Assembly: GCA_964483325.1 (NCBI GenBank)
Contig: CAZAAW010000040.1
Coordinates: 1-14,698 of the forward strand
DNA length: 14,698 nt
Reading direction: 5' to 3'
Source of the DNA: CAZAAW01 sp964483325
Lineage (GTDB): Bacteria > Pseudomonadota > Alphaproteobacteria > Rhizobiales > Kaistiaceae
Part shown: piece after piece, positions 6,793-12,408 of the stretch
Numbering within the stretch: position 1 is the stretch's first letter
Layout of the letters: every line of letters starts with the position of its first letter
Made by a program: the position numbers and the translations under genes
The notes under the pieces: model-generated
Database searches by the model: none
What the model saw: the letters and a program-made list of their open reading frames with translations, nothing else
What the model was told of the DNA's origin: nothing

Positions 6793-7644
6793 GTGACACC
6801 ACCTGCAGCAGAGCCGCCATCCGCCGGGACCGGCACAGCCACCCGGCTGACGGCCCGCATCCGCCGGCTGGTGGCCGCCAATGCCGGTCCGCTGACCGGG
6901 CGCGGCACCAATACCTACCTGGTGGCCGGCGACGCCCTTGCCGTCATCGATCCCGGGCCCGCCGATACCGCGCATCTTGAGGCGATCCTCGCCGCCATCG
7001 GCGCCGCGCCGGTCGCGGCGATCCTGGTGACGCATCATCATGCCGATCATCTCGGCAATGCCGCCGCGCTGGCCGCCGCCACCGGCGCGCCGATCCTGCG
7101 CGGCGGATTGCCGGACGCGGCGGAGGCAAACACGCGCCGCCTTGCCGACGGCGAGCGCATCGACCTCGGCGGCGCCGTCCTCGACGCCGTGGCAACGCCC
7201 GGCCACACCGCCGACCATTTTTGCTTGGCGCTGGCCGACGAAGCCGTTCTCTTCTCCGGCGACCATGTCATGGCCTGGTCGACCAGCGTCGTCATCCCGC
7301 CCGACGGCAGCATGGCCGCCTACCGGGCATCGCTGGCGGGCATCGCGGCGCGGCCGGAGCGGCTCTACCTCCCGGGCCATGGCGAAACCATCGGCGACGG
7401 CGCCGCCCGCGCCGGGGCGCTCCTGGCGCACCGGCAGGAGCGCGAGGAGGCCATCCTGCGGCGCCTCGCGGCCGGTGACCGCCATGTCGGCGACATCGTG
7501 CGCCACGTCTATGCCGGCATCGCGCCGGCGCTGGAGGGCGCCGCCGCCTTTTCCGTCCTCGCTCATCTGATCGAACTGACGGACCGCGGCGCCGTGGCGA
7601 GCGACGGGCCGCCGTCGCTCCTTGCCGCCTACCGCATCGCCTGA
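6793..7644 (+). CDS. Metallo-beta-lactamase-fold hydrolase (LACTB2/glyoxalase II-like)
   Basis: A 283-aa MBL-fold protein with a binuclear zinc site: THHHADH (H81, H83, D85, H86), TPGHTADH (H138), FSGDHVM (D157) and YLPGHGE (H196). A C-terminal helical part (about 200-283) resembles the winged-helix tail of LACTB2-like proteins. The GPLTGRGTNTYLV opening (about 33-44) is typical of that group, whose known members are hydrolases such as endoribonucleases or thioesterases; the substrate here is unknown. Start: GTG 6793 is preferred because AGGGGA (6781-6786) lies 6 nt upstream. Upstream ATGs at 6727 and 6766 would add a Trp/Arg/Pro-rich stretch that does not look conserved. It converges on the DUF1499 gene with only 7 bp between stops and no terminator between them. 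Confidence 0.87.
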   Translation: MTPPAAEPPSAGTGTATRLTARIRRLVAANAGPLTGRGTNTYLVAGDALAVIDPGPADTAHLEAILAAIGAAPVAAILVTHHHADHLGNAAALAAATGAPILRGGLPDAAEANTRRLADGERIDLGGAVLDAVATPGHTADHFCLALADEAVLFSGDHVMAWSTSVVIPPDGSMAAYRASLAGIAARPERLYLPGHGETIGDGAARAGALLAHRQEREEAILRRLAAGDRHVGDIVRHVYAGIAPALEGAAAFSVLAHLIELTDRGAVASDGPPSLLAAYRIA

Positions 7645-7651
7645 GCCGCCG

Positions 7652-8548
7652 TCAGTCCATGTCGAGGCCGGCAAGCTTCAGGTCGAGCTCGTTCATGAAG
7701 GCGGTGATGCGCCGGGCATTGCTGCCGAGATCATGCGCGAAGAAGCGGCTCGCCGAGCGCATGTCGACAACCGTCTCGCCGTCATCCACCCGCAGGCGGA
7801 TGGAGATGTCGTCGGGAAAGCCGAACAGGGTCGCCGAGGCGACAGCCTCGACCATGCCGACATTCTCCGCCGTCAACGCCGGCGACGCCGGCTCGTCGGG
7901 ATCGGGCCGGCGGCGCGGCACCGGATCGGGCAGCGGCGGCCCCATCGGCCCGGCCGCGGCCACCTCGGCGCCGGCAAGGTCGTCGATGCCGTCCGGCGGC
8001 ACGGCGTCGAGCAGCCGCCAGCCATGGGCGGCGACGAGATCCATGACCGCCGCATAGACGCGCGCCGGGTCGCCGCCATAGCGATGCGGCTGCAGCTGCG
8101 GCAGGGCCGCCTCCTGGAGCGCCGCCGCCTGCGGCGACGGCAGGTCGGTGCTGCGCGCCCAGGCGGGGCGCTCGCTGCGCACCGCCACCAGCAGCGGCGG
8201 GTCCTCTGGATCGGTCGAGACATCCGGCAGCCACGGCGTCGTGGCGATGCGGAAAGCCGCCAGGCCGGGATAGGAGAGCAGCACCAGCCCGAGGAACAGG
8301 CCCCAGGCGGCGGCGCCGAAGCCCTTGCGGCCGTCCTGCCAGATGGCGGCGAAGGCGGCGATGGCCGCCAGGACCGCCAGCAGCGCCAGCGCGAAGCCGC
8401 CGGCGGCGATCATCAGCGCCGCCCAGTCGTCGATGCGCCCGACCTGATGGCCGACGGCACCGAACACCAGCACCGGCACCGCCGCCACGGCGAGCCTGGC
8501 GCTGAGGGAGGCCATGCGCGAAGTGCGTTGCCGGAGCCGCGCGACCAT
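7652..8548 (-). CDS. DUF1499 membrane protein
   Basis: A 298-aa protein. Three hydrophobic segments lie at about residues 12-36, 42-70 and 77-101. A soluble C-terminal DUF1499 domain (about 115-298) contains YGGDPARVYAAVMDLVAAHGWRLLD, TLFGFPDDISIRLR and VVDMRSASRFFAHDLGSNARRITAFMNEL; the last is the family's hallmark 'MRS-S-R-G-DLG-NA-RI' pattern in variant form. The function of DUF1499 is not known. A Pro/Gly-rich stretch (PMGPPLPDPVPRRRPDPDEP) interrupts the domain at about 205-225. ATG 8548 is supported by AGGAGG 4 nt upstream (8553-8558), with a second AGGAGG behind it. It is monocistronic as far as can be seen. Confidence 0.85.
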   Translation of the reverse strand: MVARLRQRTSRMASLSARLAVAAVPVLVFGAVGHQVGRIDDWAALMIAAGGFALALLAVLAAIAAFAAIWQDGRKGFGAAAWGLFLGLVLLSYPGLAAFRIATTPWLPDVSTDPEDPPLLVAVRSERPAWARSTDLPSPQAAALQEAALPQLQPHRYGGDPARVYAAVMDLVAAHGWRLLDAVPPDGIDDLAGAEVAAAGPMGPPLPDPVPRRRPDPDEPASPALTAENVGMVEAVASATLFGFPDDISIRLRVDDGETVVDMRSASRFFAHDLGSNARRITAFMNELDLKLAGLDMD

Positions 8549-8849
8549 CCCACCTCCTCGCCTCCTGCAGCGTCACCGCGACATTGCCGGGCGGGCGCCC
8601 TCCCGGCAAGCGGGCGGGTGCCGGCCGGCCGATCAGGCCCGCATGGAGCGCATGGCCGGCATGCGGGAACCGGCGCCGGTAGCCCCGTACCGGCCCTGCG
8701 GATGGCCCTGCCACCTCTATCGCGACGCCGCCACAAGCGGCGGCGCGGCTGGCTTTTTGCAGCGCGGGAAGTTCCCGGAAACGACGGGTTATCGGGCTTT
8801 GCCGGCGCCGCCGTTCGGCTGCCGTTCAGACTGCGACGGCATTATGCGG

Positions 8850-8867
8850 CGTCACGGGCACGTGACG
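8850..8867. promoter_or_regulatory. Operator-like palindrome CGTCACG-N4-CGTGACG
   Basis: Two perfectly inverted 7-mers, CGTCACG (8850-8856) and CGTGACG (8861-8867), separated by GGCA. They lie immediately upstream of a weak -35-like TTGATT (8881). Size and symmetry fit a dimeric repressor or activator site. No neighbouring regulator gene identifies the protein. Confidence 0.4.
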
Positions 8868-8925
8868 AATCGCGCAATACTTGATTCAGATCGTGCCCCT
8901 ACATTTACCAGACGCTCAACATGAA

Positions 8926-8963
8926 ACCGCCGCAAACGGGGCCGAAATCCTTTCTGCGGCGGT
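8926..8963 (+). other. Leader hairpin with 14-codon ORF
   Basis: ACCGCCGCA (8926-8934) and TGCGGCGGT (8955-8963) are exact reverse complements, 20 nt apart. They lie inside a 14-codon ORF, ATG 8921 to TAA 8965 (MKPPQTGPKSFLRR). The ORF has no ribosome site. If the weak promoter at 8881-8909 is real, its ATG would lie at or near the transcription start. It may be a structured leader for the gene at 9018; chance is possible. Confidence 0.3.
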
Positions 8964-9017
8964 AAGGCAGCCACCGCGTGGGCCACAGCCCACAGTAGAG
9001 TCCCAGTATAGCCGAAG

Positions 9018-9215
9018 ATGATGATCAGCCCCCAAGACGAAGCATTCCGTTCCAAGGCCGAACGCGAGGCGGAGCGCGCCCTCGCCGCCCACTACCGTGA
9101 GCTCGGCAATCCCGAAATCGCCGCAGTCCTGCGCCGCCGGGCACTGCTCCAGCGGCAGCGCCAGCAGCGGCAGCAGCAGGCCGTGCTGCCGCGCGATACC
9201 GACCAGCAGAGCTGA
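9018..9215 (+). CDS. Small hypothetical protein, charged helical
   Basis: 65 aa, or 64 if the second of the tandem ATGs (9018, 9021) is used. The protein is highly charged and predicted helical (FRSKAEREAERALAAHYRELGNPEIAAVLRRRALLQRQRQQRQQQ). A Gln/Arg-rich tail comes from a CAG/CGG-rich stretch of DNA. No family, membrane segment or signal peptide is recognised. The ribosome site is weak (GAAG directly before the ATG). The amino-acid pattern favours a real gene over the opposite-strand reading. It converges with the SRAP gene, 21 bp between stops, across a hairpin at 9231-9250. Confidence 0.55.
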   Translation: MMISPQDEAFRSKAEREAERALAAHYRELGNPEIAAVLRRRALLQRQRQQRQQQAVLPRDTDQQS

Positions 9216-9230
9216 TCCTTCCGCGGCTGC

Positions 9231-9250
9231 GCCGCCTCAGAAGAGGCGGC
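9231..9250. repeat. Hairpin at the convergent gene ends
   Basis: GCCGCCTC (9231-9238) and GAGGCGGC (9243-9250) form a perfect 8-bp stem with an AGAA loop spanning the SRAP stop codon. There is no T-run on either side. It is probably an mRNA 3'-end structure for one or both converging transcripts. Confidence 0.4.
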
Positions 9251-9950
9251 CCTGCGGATCGTCTTCGCTGTCTTCCGGCTCCGGCGCTGCCGGTGCCTGC
9301 AGGTCCGGGCCATCGGCATCGGCCCGGTTGATCGCCGCGCCGACCGGGACGATCTCGAAGAAGTCGTCCTCCACCGGCTGCATCAGGCGGGCCAGTTCGG
9401 CGGCGGTCAGCGCCCGCCCGGACAGCCACAGGTCGAAATCCTCCTCCTTGATCACTACCGGCATCCGGTCATGGATCGGCGCCAGCGCGGCATTGGCGGC
9501 GGTGGTCAGGATGGCGCCGGTGTCGACCTCCTCGCCGTTGCGGCCCATCCAGGTCTCCCATAGTCCGGCAAAGGCGATCGGCCCGCCACGACGCGGCCGC
9601 AGCCAATAGGCCTGCCGCGTCTTTCCCGGCCCGCGCCTCCATTCGTAGAAGCCGGAGGCCGGCACCAGGCAGCGCCGGTAGCGCAGCGCGTTGCGGAAGG
9701 ACGGCTTGTCGAGCGCCTCCTCGCTGCGGGCATTGATGACGAGGGCGAAGCTGGCCGGATCCTTGACCCAGCCGGGAACGAGCCCCCAGCGCAGCAGCGC
9801 CATGCGCCGCTGCCCGGCCTCGAGGCGCACGACGACCAGCGGCTGCGTCGGCGCAACATTGTAGCGCGGCGGAAAGCGCAGGCCGCCGGCGGTGCCGAAG
9901 AAGGCAGCCACCACTTCGGGCGTTTCCGTCAGGGCGAAGCGACCGCACAT
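9237..9950 (-). CDS. SRAP-family abasic-site crosslinking protein (YedK/HMCES-like)
   Basis: A 237-aa protein. All SRAP key residues are in place: C2 (MCGRF, after Met removal the catalytic N-terminal Cys), N73 and R75 in VINARSE, E103 in SGFYEW, and H160 in PIHDRMP. By family knowledge (E. coli YedK, human HMCES), C2 forms a covalent thiazolidine link with abasic sites in single-stranded DNA, shielding them at forks. After about residue 205 there is an acidic, Pro-rich tail (APAAPEPEDSEDDPQGRLF) that is likely disordered. ATG 9950 has GGAAGG at 8 nt, and the start is fixed by the need for Cys at position 2. It is divergent from the Nudix gene with only 47 bp between starts. Confidence 0.94.
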   Translation of the reverse strand: MCGRFALTETPEVVAAFFGTAGGLRFPPRYNVAPTQPLVVVRLEAGQRRMALLRWGLVPGWVKDPASFALVINARSEEALDKPSFRNALRYRRCLVPASGFYEWRRGPGKTRQAYWLRPRRGGPIAFAGLWETWMGRNGEEVDTGAILTTAANAALAPIHDRMPVVIKEEDFDLWLSGRALTAAELARLMQPVEDDFFEIVPVGAAINRADADGPDLQAPAAPEPEDSEDDPQGRLF

Positions 9951-9997
9951 CCCGTCTGCCTTCCGCGATTCCCGCCCGGCCTATATATGCTGCGGCC
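9951..9997. promoter_or_regulatory. Compact divergent promoter between SRAP and Nudix genes
   Basis: This 47-bp region contains one A/T-rich element, TATATA (9982-9987), which is self-complementary and so could act as -10 in both directions. Rightward it would place transcription start at or a few bases before the Nudix ATG (9998), which has no ribosome site; that suggests a leaderless or near-leaderless mRNA. Leftward it would give a leader of about 25 nt containing GGAAGG. A GATTC (GANTC) site lies at 9967-9971. Confidence 0.4.
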
Positions 9998-10420
9998 ATG
10001 GCCGACGATCCCCTTCTCGCCGTTCCGCGCGTCGGCGTCAGCGTTGCGCTGTGGAAGGACGACGCGCTGCTGCTGGTGCGGCGCGGCAGGCCGCCTTATG
10101 CGGGCCTGTGGAGCCTGCCCGGCGGCCGGGTCGAGCTCGGCGAAGCGCTGCGCGCCGCGGCGGCGCGCGAGCTCCTGGAGGAAACCGGCATCGTCGCCGA
10201 GATCGGCGAGCCGCTCGACGCGCTCGACGTCATCGTCACGGAGACCGGCCGGCCGCTGGTGCATTTCGCGCTGGTGGTGTTCGGCGGCCGCTACCTCGGC
10301 GGCGAGGCGGAGGCGGGCGACGATGCCGCCGCCATCGTCTGGGCGCGGCGCGACGAGTTGCCGGGCCTCGATCTGACACCGCAGATGCGCACCCTCATCG
10401 CCCGGCGATGGGCGCCATGA
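9998..10420 (+). CDS. Nudix hydrolase
   Basis: A 140-aa single-domain Nudix protein. The Nudix box GX5EX7REUXEEXGU is complete as GGRVELGEALRAAAARELLEETGI (about residues 42-65), with the metal-binding REL-EE core. The short N-terminal strand VGVSVALWKDDALLLVRRGRPPYAGLWSLPGG is typical of MutT/ADP-ribose pyrophosphatase-like members. It hydrolyses a nucleoside diphosphate linked to some moiety; the substrate is not readable. Its stop overlaps an ATG of the next reading frame (ATGA at 10417-10420), so it is probably co-transcribed with the TIGR02301 gene. Being back-to-back with an SRAP gene makes a role in nucleotide clean-up plausible, but that is inference. Confidence 0.92.
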   Translation: MADDPLLAVPRVGVSVALWKDDALLLVRRGRPPYAGLWSLPGGRVELGEALRAAAARELLEETGIVAEIGEPLDALDVIVTETGRPLVHFALVVFGGRYLGGEAEAGDDAAAIVWARRDELPGLDLTPQMRTLIARRWAP

Positions 10421-10431
10421 GAGTCGGTGCC

Positions 10432-10836
10432 ATGAGGCGGATCGTCAAGCGGATGGCGGGTCTTGCCCTCGCCGCGGCGCTGGCGGTCACGCCGGCCGCG
10501 GCCGCCGATCCGCCCTATGAAGCGCTGCTGCAGCGCCTGGCCGAGGTGCTGGGATCGCTGCATTACCTTGACGGCCTGTGCGACCCGGGCACGACGCCGT
10601 GGCGGGCGCAGATGGAGGCGCTGATCGAGGCGGAGCAGCCGGACGGCCAGCGCCGGGCGCGCCTGATCGACCGCTTCAATATCGGCTATTCCAGCTTCGC
10701 CGCCACCTATCGCACCTGTACGCCGGCGGCGCGTCTGGCGCTGGAGCGCTATCGCCGCGAAGGCGCCGACCTTGCCGCCGACATCAGCGCCCGCTTCGGC
10801 CCGCCGGTGCCGGCCGCAGCGGTCCCGCCGCCGTGA
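10432..10836 (+). CDS. TIGR02301-family secreted protein
   Basis: 134 aa. A signal peptide (MRRIVKRMAGLALAAALAVTPAAAA) is cleaved after about residue 24-25. The mature domain (YEALLQRLAEVLGSLHYLDGLCDPGTTPWRAQMEALI...FNIGYSSFAATYRTCTPAARLALERYRREGADLAADI) matches the uncharacterised alphaproteobacterial family TIGR02301. Its two well-separated cysteines are C50 and C96, likely a periplasmic disulfide. In-frame starts also exist at 10408 and 10417, the latter overlapping the Nudix stop; 10432 is favoured by GAGAG at 8 nt and a compact n-region. A Pro-rich tail ends the protein. The function is unknown; the neighbour is a Nudix gene in the same transcript. Confidence 0.8.
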   Translation: MRRIVKRMAGLALAAALAVTPAAAADPPYEALLQRLAEVLGSLHYLDGLCDPGTTPWRAQMEALIEAEQPDGQRRARLIDRFNIGYSSFAATYRTCTPAARLALERYRREGADLAADISARFGPPVPAAAVPPP

Positions 10837-10842
10837 TCATGG

Positions 10843-10857
10843 TTAACAAAGGTTTAA
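10843..10857. promoter_or_regulatory. CtrA-type box 1, TTAA-N7-TTAA
   Basis: Perfect match to the full CtrA recognition pattern: TTAA at 10843-10846, seven bases, TTAA at 10854-10857. CtrA is the cell-cycle response regulator of alphaproteobacteria. It lies 144 bp before the start of the 86-aa gene and just after the TIGR02301 stop. Confidence 0.6.
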
Positions 10858-10874
10858 TATGCACAGGCTTCTTC

Positions 10875-10889
10875 TTAAGTGCGCGTTAA
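10875..10889. promoter_or_regulatory. CtrA-type box 2, TTAA-N7-TTAA
   Basis: A second perfect full site: TTAA at 10875-10878, seven bases, TTAA at 10886-10889. It starts 32 bp after the first, about three helical turns, so both would face the same side of the DNA. It ends 15 bp upstream of a -35-like TTGACG. Confidence 0.6.
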
Positions 10890-10904
10890 CCGGTTCTTCA
10901 TGGA

Positions 10905-10933
10905 TTGACGGCGCGCCCCCGGACTCGTGTTAG
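10905..10933 (+). promoter_or_regulatory. Candidate housekeeping promoter of the 86-aa gene
   Basis: TTGACG (10905-10910), a 17-bp spacer, and TGTTAG (10928-10933), giving a leader of about 45 nt. A GANTC site (GACTC, 10922-10926) lies inside the spacer and another (GAATC, 10966-10970) in the leader. GANTC is the CcrM methylation site, which in alphaproteobacteria can tie promoter activity to replication through GcrA. Confidence 0.5.
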
Positions 10934-10986
10934 TGTCGAACCTGTCGCAAATCCGATGCACCTTCGAATCAGAGGAAGGGCCAGCC

Positions 10987-11247
10987 ATGAGCACCGATCC
11001 GGCTCCCGAGCTTGACCTCGTTCCGATCGCCGAACAGAAGCGGGTCGCCCTCGCTTACCTGACGCAGGCCTGGGAGGACGCCGTCGCCGAGGGCGTCGAT
11101 TCGGACATCCTGGCCCATGCGGCGCTGTTCGCGGCCCTCTCCGACCTCATCGCCAGCTATGGCGAGGTCGCCGTTTCGGAGCTCGCCTCGACGCTGGAGG
11201 AGCGCATCCTCAACCGCGAGTTCACGCTGCAGCGCTCCATCCAGTAG
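10987..11247 (+). CDS. Conserved-looking 86-aa hypothetical protein
   Basis: An 86-aa acidic, helical cytoplasmic protein (MSTDPAPELDLVPIAEQKRVALAYLTQAWEDAVAEGVDSDILAHAALFAALSDLIASYGEVAVSELASTLEERI...). The central part resembles hypothetical proteins I recall from Hyphomicrobiales, but I know no function or named domain. ATG 10987 has an excellent GAGGAAGG ribosome site. An alternative GTG at 10930 is unlikely because it falls in the -10 region. The two CtrA-type boxes and two GANTC sites upstream suggest cell-cycle-linked expression. The 204-aa secreted-protein gene follows after 22 bp and is probably in the same operon. Confidence 0.8.
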   Translation: MSTDPAPELDLVPIAEQKRVALAYLTQAWEDAVAEGVDSDILAHAALFAALSDLIASYGEVAVSELASTLEERILNREFTLQRSIQ

Positions 11248-11269
11248 CGCGGCGGCGGAGGGCGCAGCG

Positions 11270-11884
11270 ATGCGATCCGGCCTGACCGCCCTGTTCCTTG
11301 CCGCCATGGTCGTAACGGCCGGCGCCGTCCAGCATGACGGCGACCTCGCCGCAGCACCGGCCGGCGACGCCGCGGCGACACCAGCACCGCAGCAGCCGGC
11401 GGCCGACAGCACCGCCCTGCCGGTGATCGAATACGACCCGGCCAAGCTGCCGCCGCCGGTGCGGCGCCTGCGCGAACAGATCCTGGAGGTGACGCGCAGC
11501 GGCGATCTCGACCGCCTGCAGCCGATCCTCGACGGCAATCCCGGACCACCGACCTTCAGCTTCGGCGGCCTCGAAGGCACGCCGCTCGAACAGCTGCGCG
11601 CCCTGTCGGGCGACGGCGAGGGCCGCGAGATCCTCGCCATCCTGGAGGAGGTGCTGGAGGCCGGCTACGTCCATGTCGATGTCGGCACCGACGAGGAAAT
11701 GTATGTCTGGCCCTATTTCGCCCGCTATCCGCTGGAGGATCTGACCGGGCCGCAGATGGTCGAGCTGTTCCGCCTCGTCACCGCCGGCGACTATCAGGAC
11801 ATGCTGTCCTTCGGCGCCTACAATTTCTACCGCGTCGGCATCCGTCCGGACGGCAGCTGGGACTATTTCGTCGCCGGCGATTGA
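11270..11884 (+). CDS. Hypothetical secreted protein
   Basis: 204 aa. The N-terminus MRSGLTALFLAAMVVTAGAVQHDGD reads as a signal peptide, followed by an Ala/Pro-rich linker (about 25-48) and then a folded part of about 155 residues with no cysteine (EYDPAKLPPPVRRLREQILEVTRSGDLDRLQPILDGN...). It ends in an aromatic stretch, SFGAYNFYRVGIRPDGSWDYFVAGD. I do not recognise a named family; the layout suggests a periplasmic protein. ATG 11270 has GGAGGG at 7 nt. It lies 22 bp after the 86-aa gene and 39 bp before the VOC gene, likely one transcription unit. Confidence 0.78.
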   Translation: MRSGLTALFLAAMVVTAGAVQHDGDLAAAPAGDAAATPAPQQPAADSTALPVIEYDPAKLPPPVRRLREQILEVTRSGDLDRLQPILDGNPGPPTFSFGGLEGTPLEQLRALSGDGEGREILAILEEVLEAGYVHVDVGTDEEMYVWPYFARYPLEDLTGPQMVELFRLVTAGDYQDMLSFGAYNFYRVGIRPDGSWDYFVAGD

Positions 11885-11923
11885 CACGGCTCCGAGGCTG
11901 GCGGCTTCAAGACGGAGGCACGC

Positions 11924-12331
11924 ATGGAATTCCACCGCGGACGGCTCTTCGACCACGTGCACCTGGTGGTGCGCGACCTTGCCGCCAGCCGGCGCTTCTA
12001 CGGCGCCATCATGGACGTGCTCGGCATCCCCGTCTTCGAGCAGGGCGGCCATGCCTTCTATGCCGACGAACTCTATGTCAGCCAGGGCGATCCCCTGACC
12101 GGCCGCGTCCATCTCGCCTTCCAGGCCAAGGACCGGGCCACGGTCGAGGCTGTCTACCAGGCGGCGCTCGCCGCCGGCGGCCGCGACAATGGTCCGCCGG
12201 GCGAGCGGCCGTATCATCCGGGCTATTACGCCGCCTTCCTGCTCGACCCGGACGGCAACAATATCGAGGCCGTGTTCCATGGTCCGAGCACGCGCTCGGC
12301 CGCCGATGTCGTCGTGACGGCGGTGCCGTAG
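11924..12331 (+). CDS. VOC-fold (glyoxalase/bleomycin-resistance/dioxygenase) protein
   Basis: A 135-aa protein with the duplicated beta-alpha-beta-beta-beta fold of the vicinal oxygen chelate superfamily. The first half begins FDHVHLVVRDLAASRRFYGAIMDVLGI; the second has RVHLAFQAKDRATVEAVYQAAL and ends LLDPDGNNIEAVFHG. Likely metal ligands are H11 (or H13), H63 and E115. The subfamily cannot be fixed from sequence: lyase, thiol transferase or resistance protein are all possible. The GG..NG..GERPYHPGYYAAFLLDPDGNNIE pattern is common in uncharacterised members. A CGGAGG ribosome site precedes ATG 11924. It is the last gene before the glyQ promoter. Confidence 0.88.
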   Translation: MEFHRGRLFDHVHLVVRDLAASRRFYGAIMDVLGIPVFEQGGHAFYADELYVSQGDPLTGRVHLAFQAKDRATVEAVYQAALAAGGRDNGPPGERPYHPGYYAAFLLDPDGNNIEAVFHGPSTRSAADVVVTAVP

Positions 12332-12344
12332 CGGCAGCGGCGCC

Positions 12345-12373
12345 TTGACCCCGTCCGGGGCCGGCGCGTAGCT
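12345..12373 (+). promoter_or_regulatory. Candidate glyQ promoter
   Basis: TTGACC (12345-12350), a 17-bp GC-rich spacer, and GTAGCT (12368-12373). It would start transcription about 30 nt before the TTG start of glyQ. It matches in form the promoter-like pair at 10905-10933. Confidence 0.4.
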
Positions 12374-12408
12374 TCCGGCGCCCTTTCCTCGCTGCTGGAA
12401 CCGCCGCC

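Larger units (their letters stand above)
8549..9017. other. Gene-poor 469-bp stretch with several palindromes
   Basis: I see no convincing protein gene here. It holds the upstream DNA of the DUF1499 gene; an 8-bp inverted repeat CCCGCATG/CATGCGGG (8638-8645, 8660-8667); a 12-bp palindrome ACCGGCGCCGGT (8669-8680); an operator-like palindrome (8850-8867); three GANTC methylation-type sites (8867-8871, 8883-8887, 8998-9002); a weak promoter-like pair TTGATT (8881-8886), 17 bp, TTTACC (8904-8909); and a 14-codon ORF (8921-8965) with an internal hairpin. The right half looks like the regulatory leader of the small gene at 9018. Confidence 0.4.

Noticed and set aside
8726..8758. CGCCGC/GCGGCG hairpin followed by TTTTT as a terminator
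   Set aside because: The T-run is 11 nt from a 6-bp stem, too far for an intrinsic terminator.
7622..8884. 420-codon + strand frame opposite the DUF1499 gene
   Set aside because: The DUF1499 reading has a signature motif, membrane segments and a strong ribosome site; this frame has none.
8514..8924. 136-codon + strand frame in the gene-poor stretch
   Set aside because: Low-complexity Arg/Pro/Cys content, no ribosome site and it crosses the palindromes; not credible as protein.
8852..9055. 67-codon - strand frame with one hydrophobic segment, overlapping the 65-aa gene
   Set aside because: No ribosome site or family; the hydrophobic run is short and the opposite-strand reading is more protein-like.
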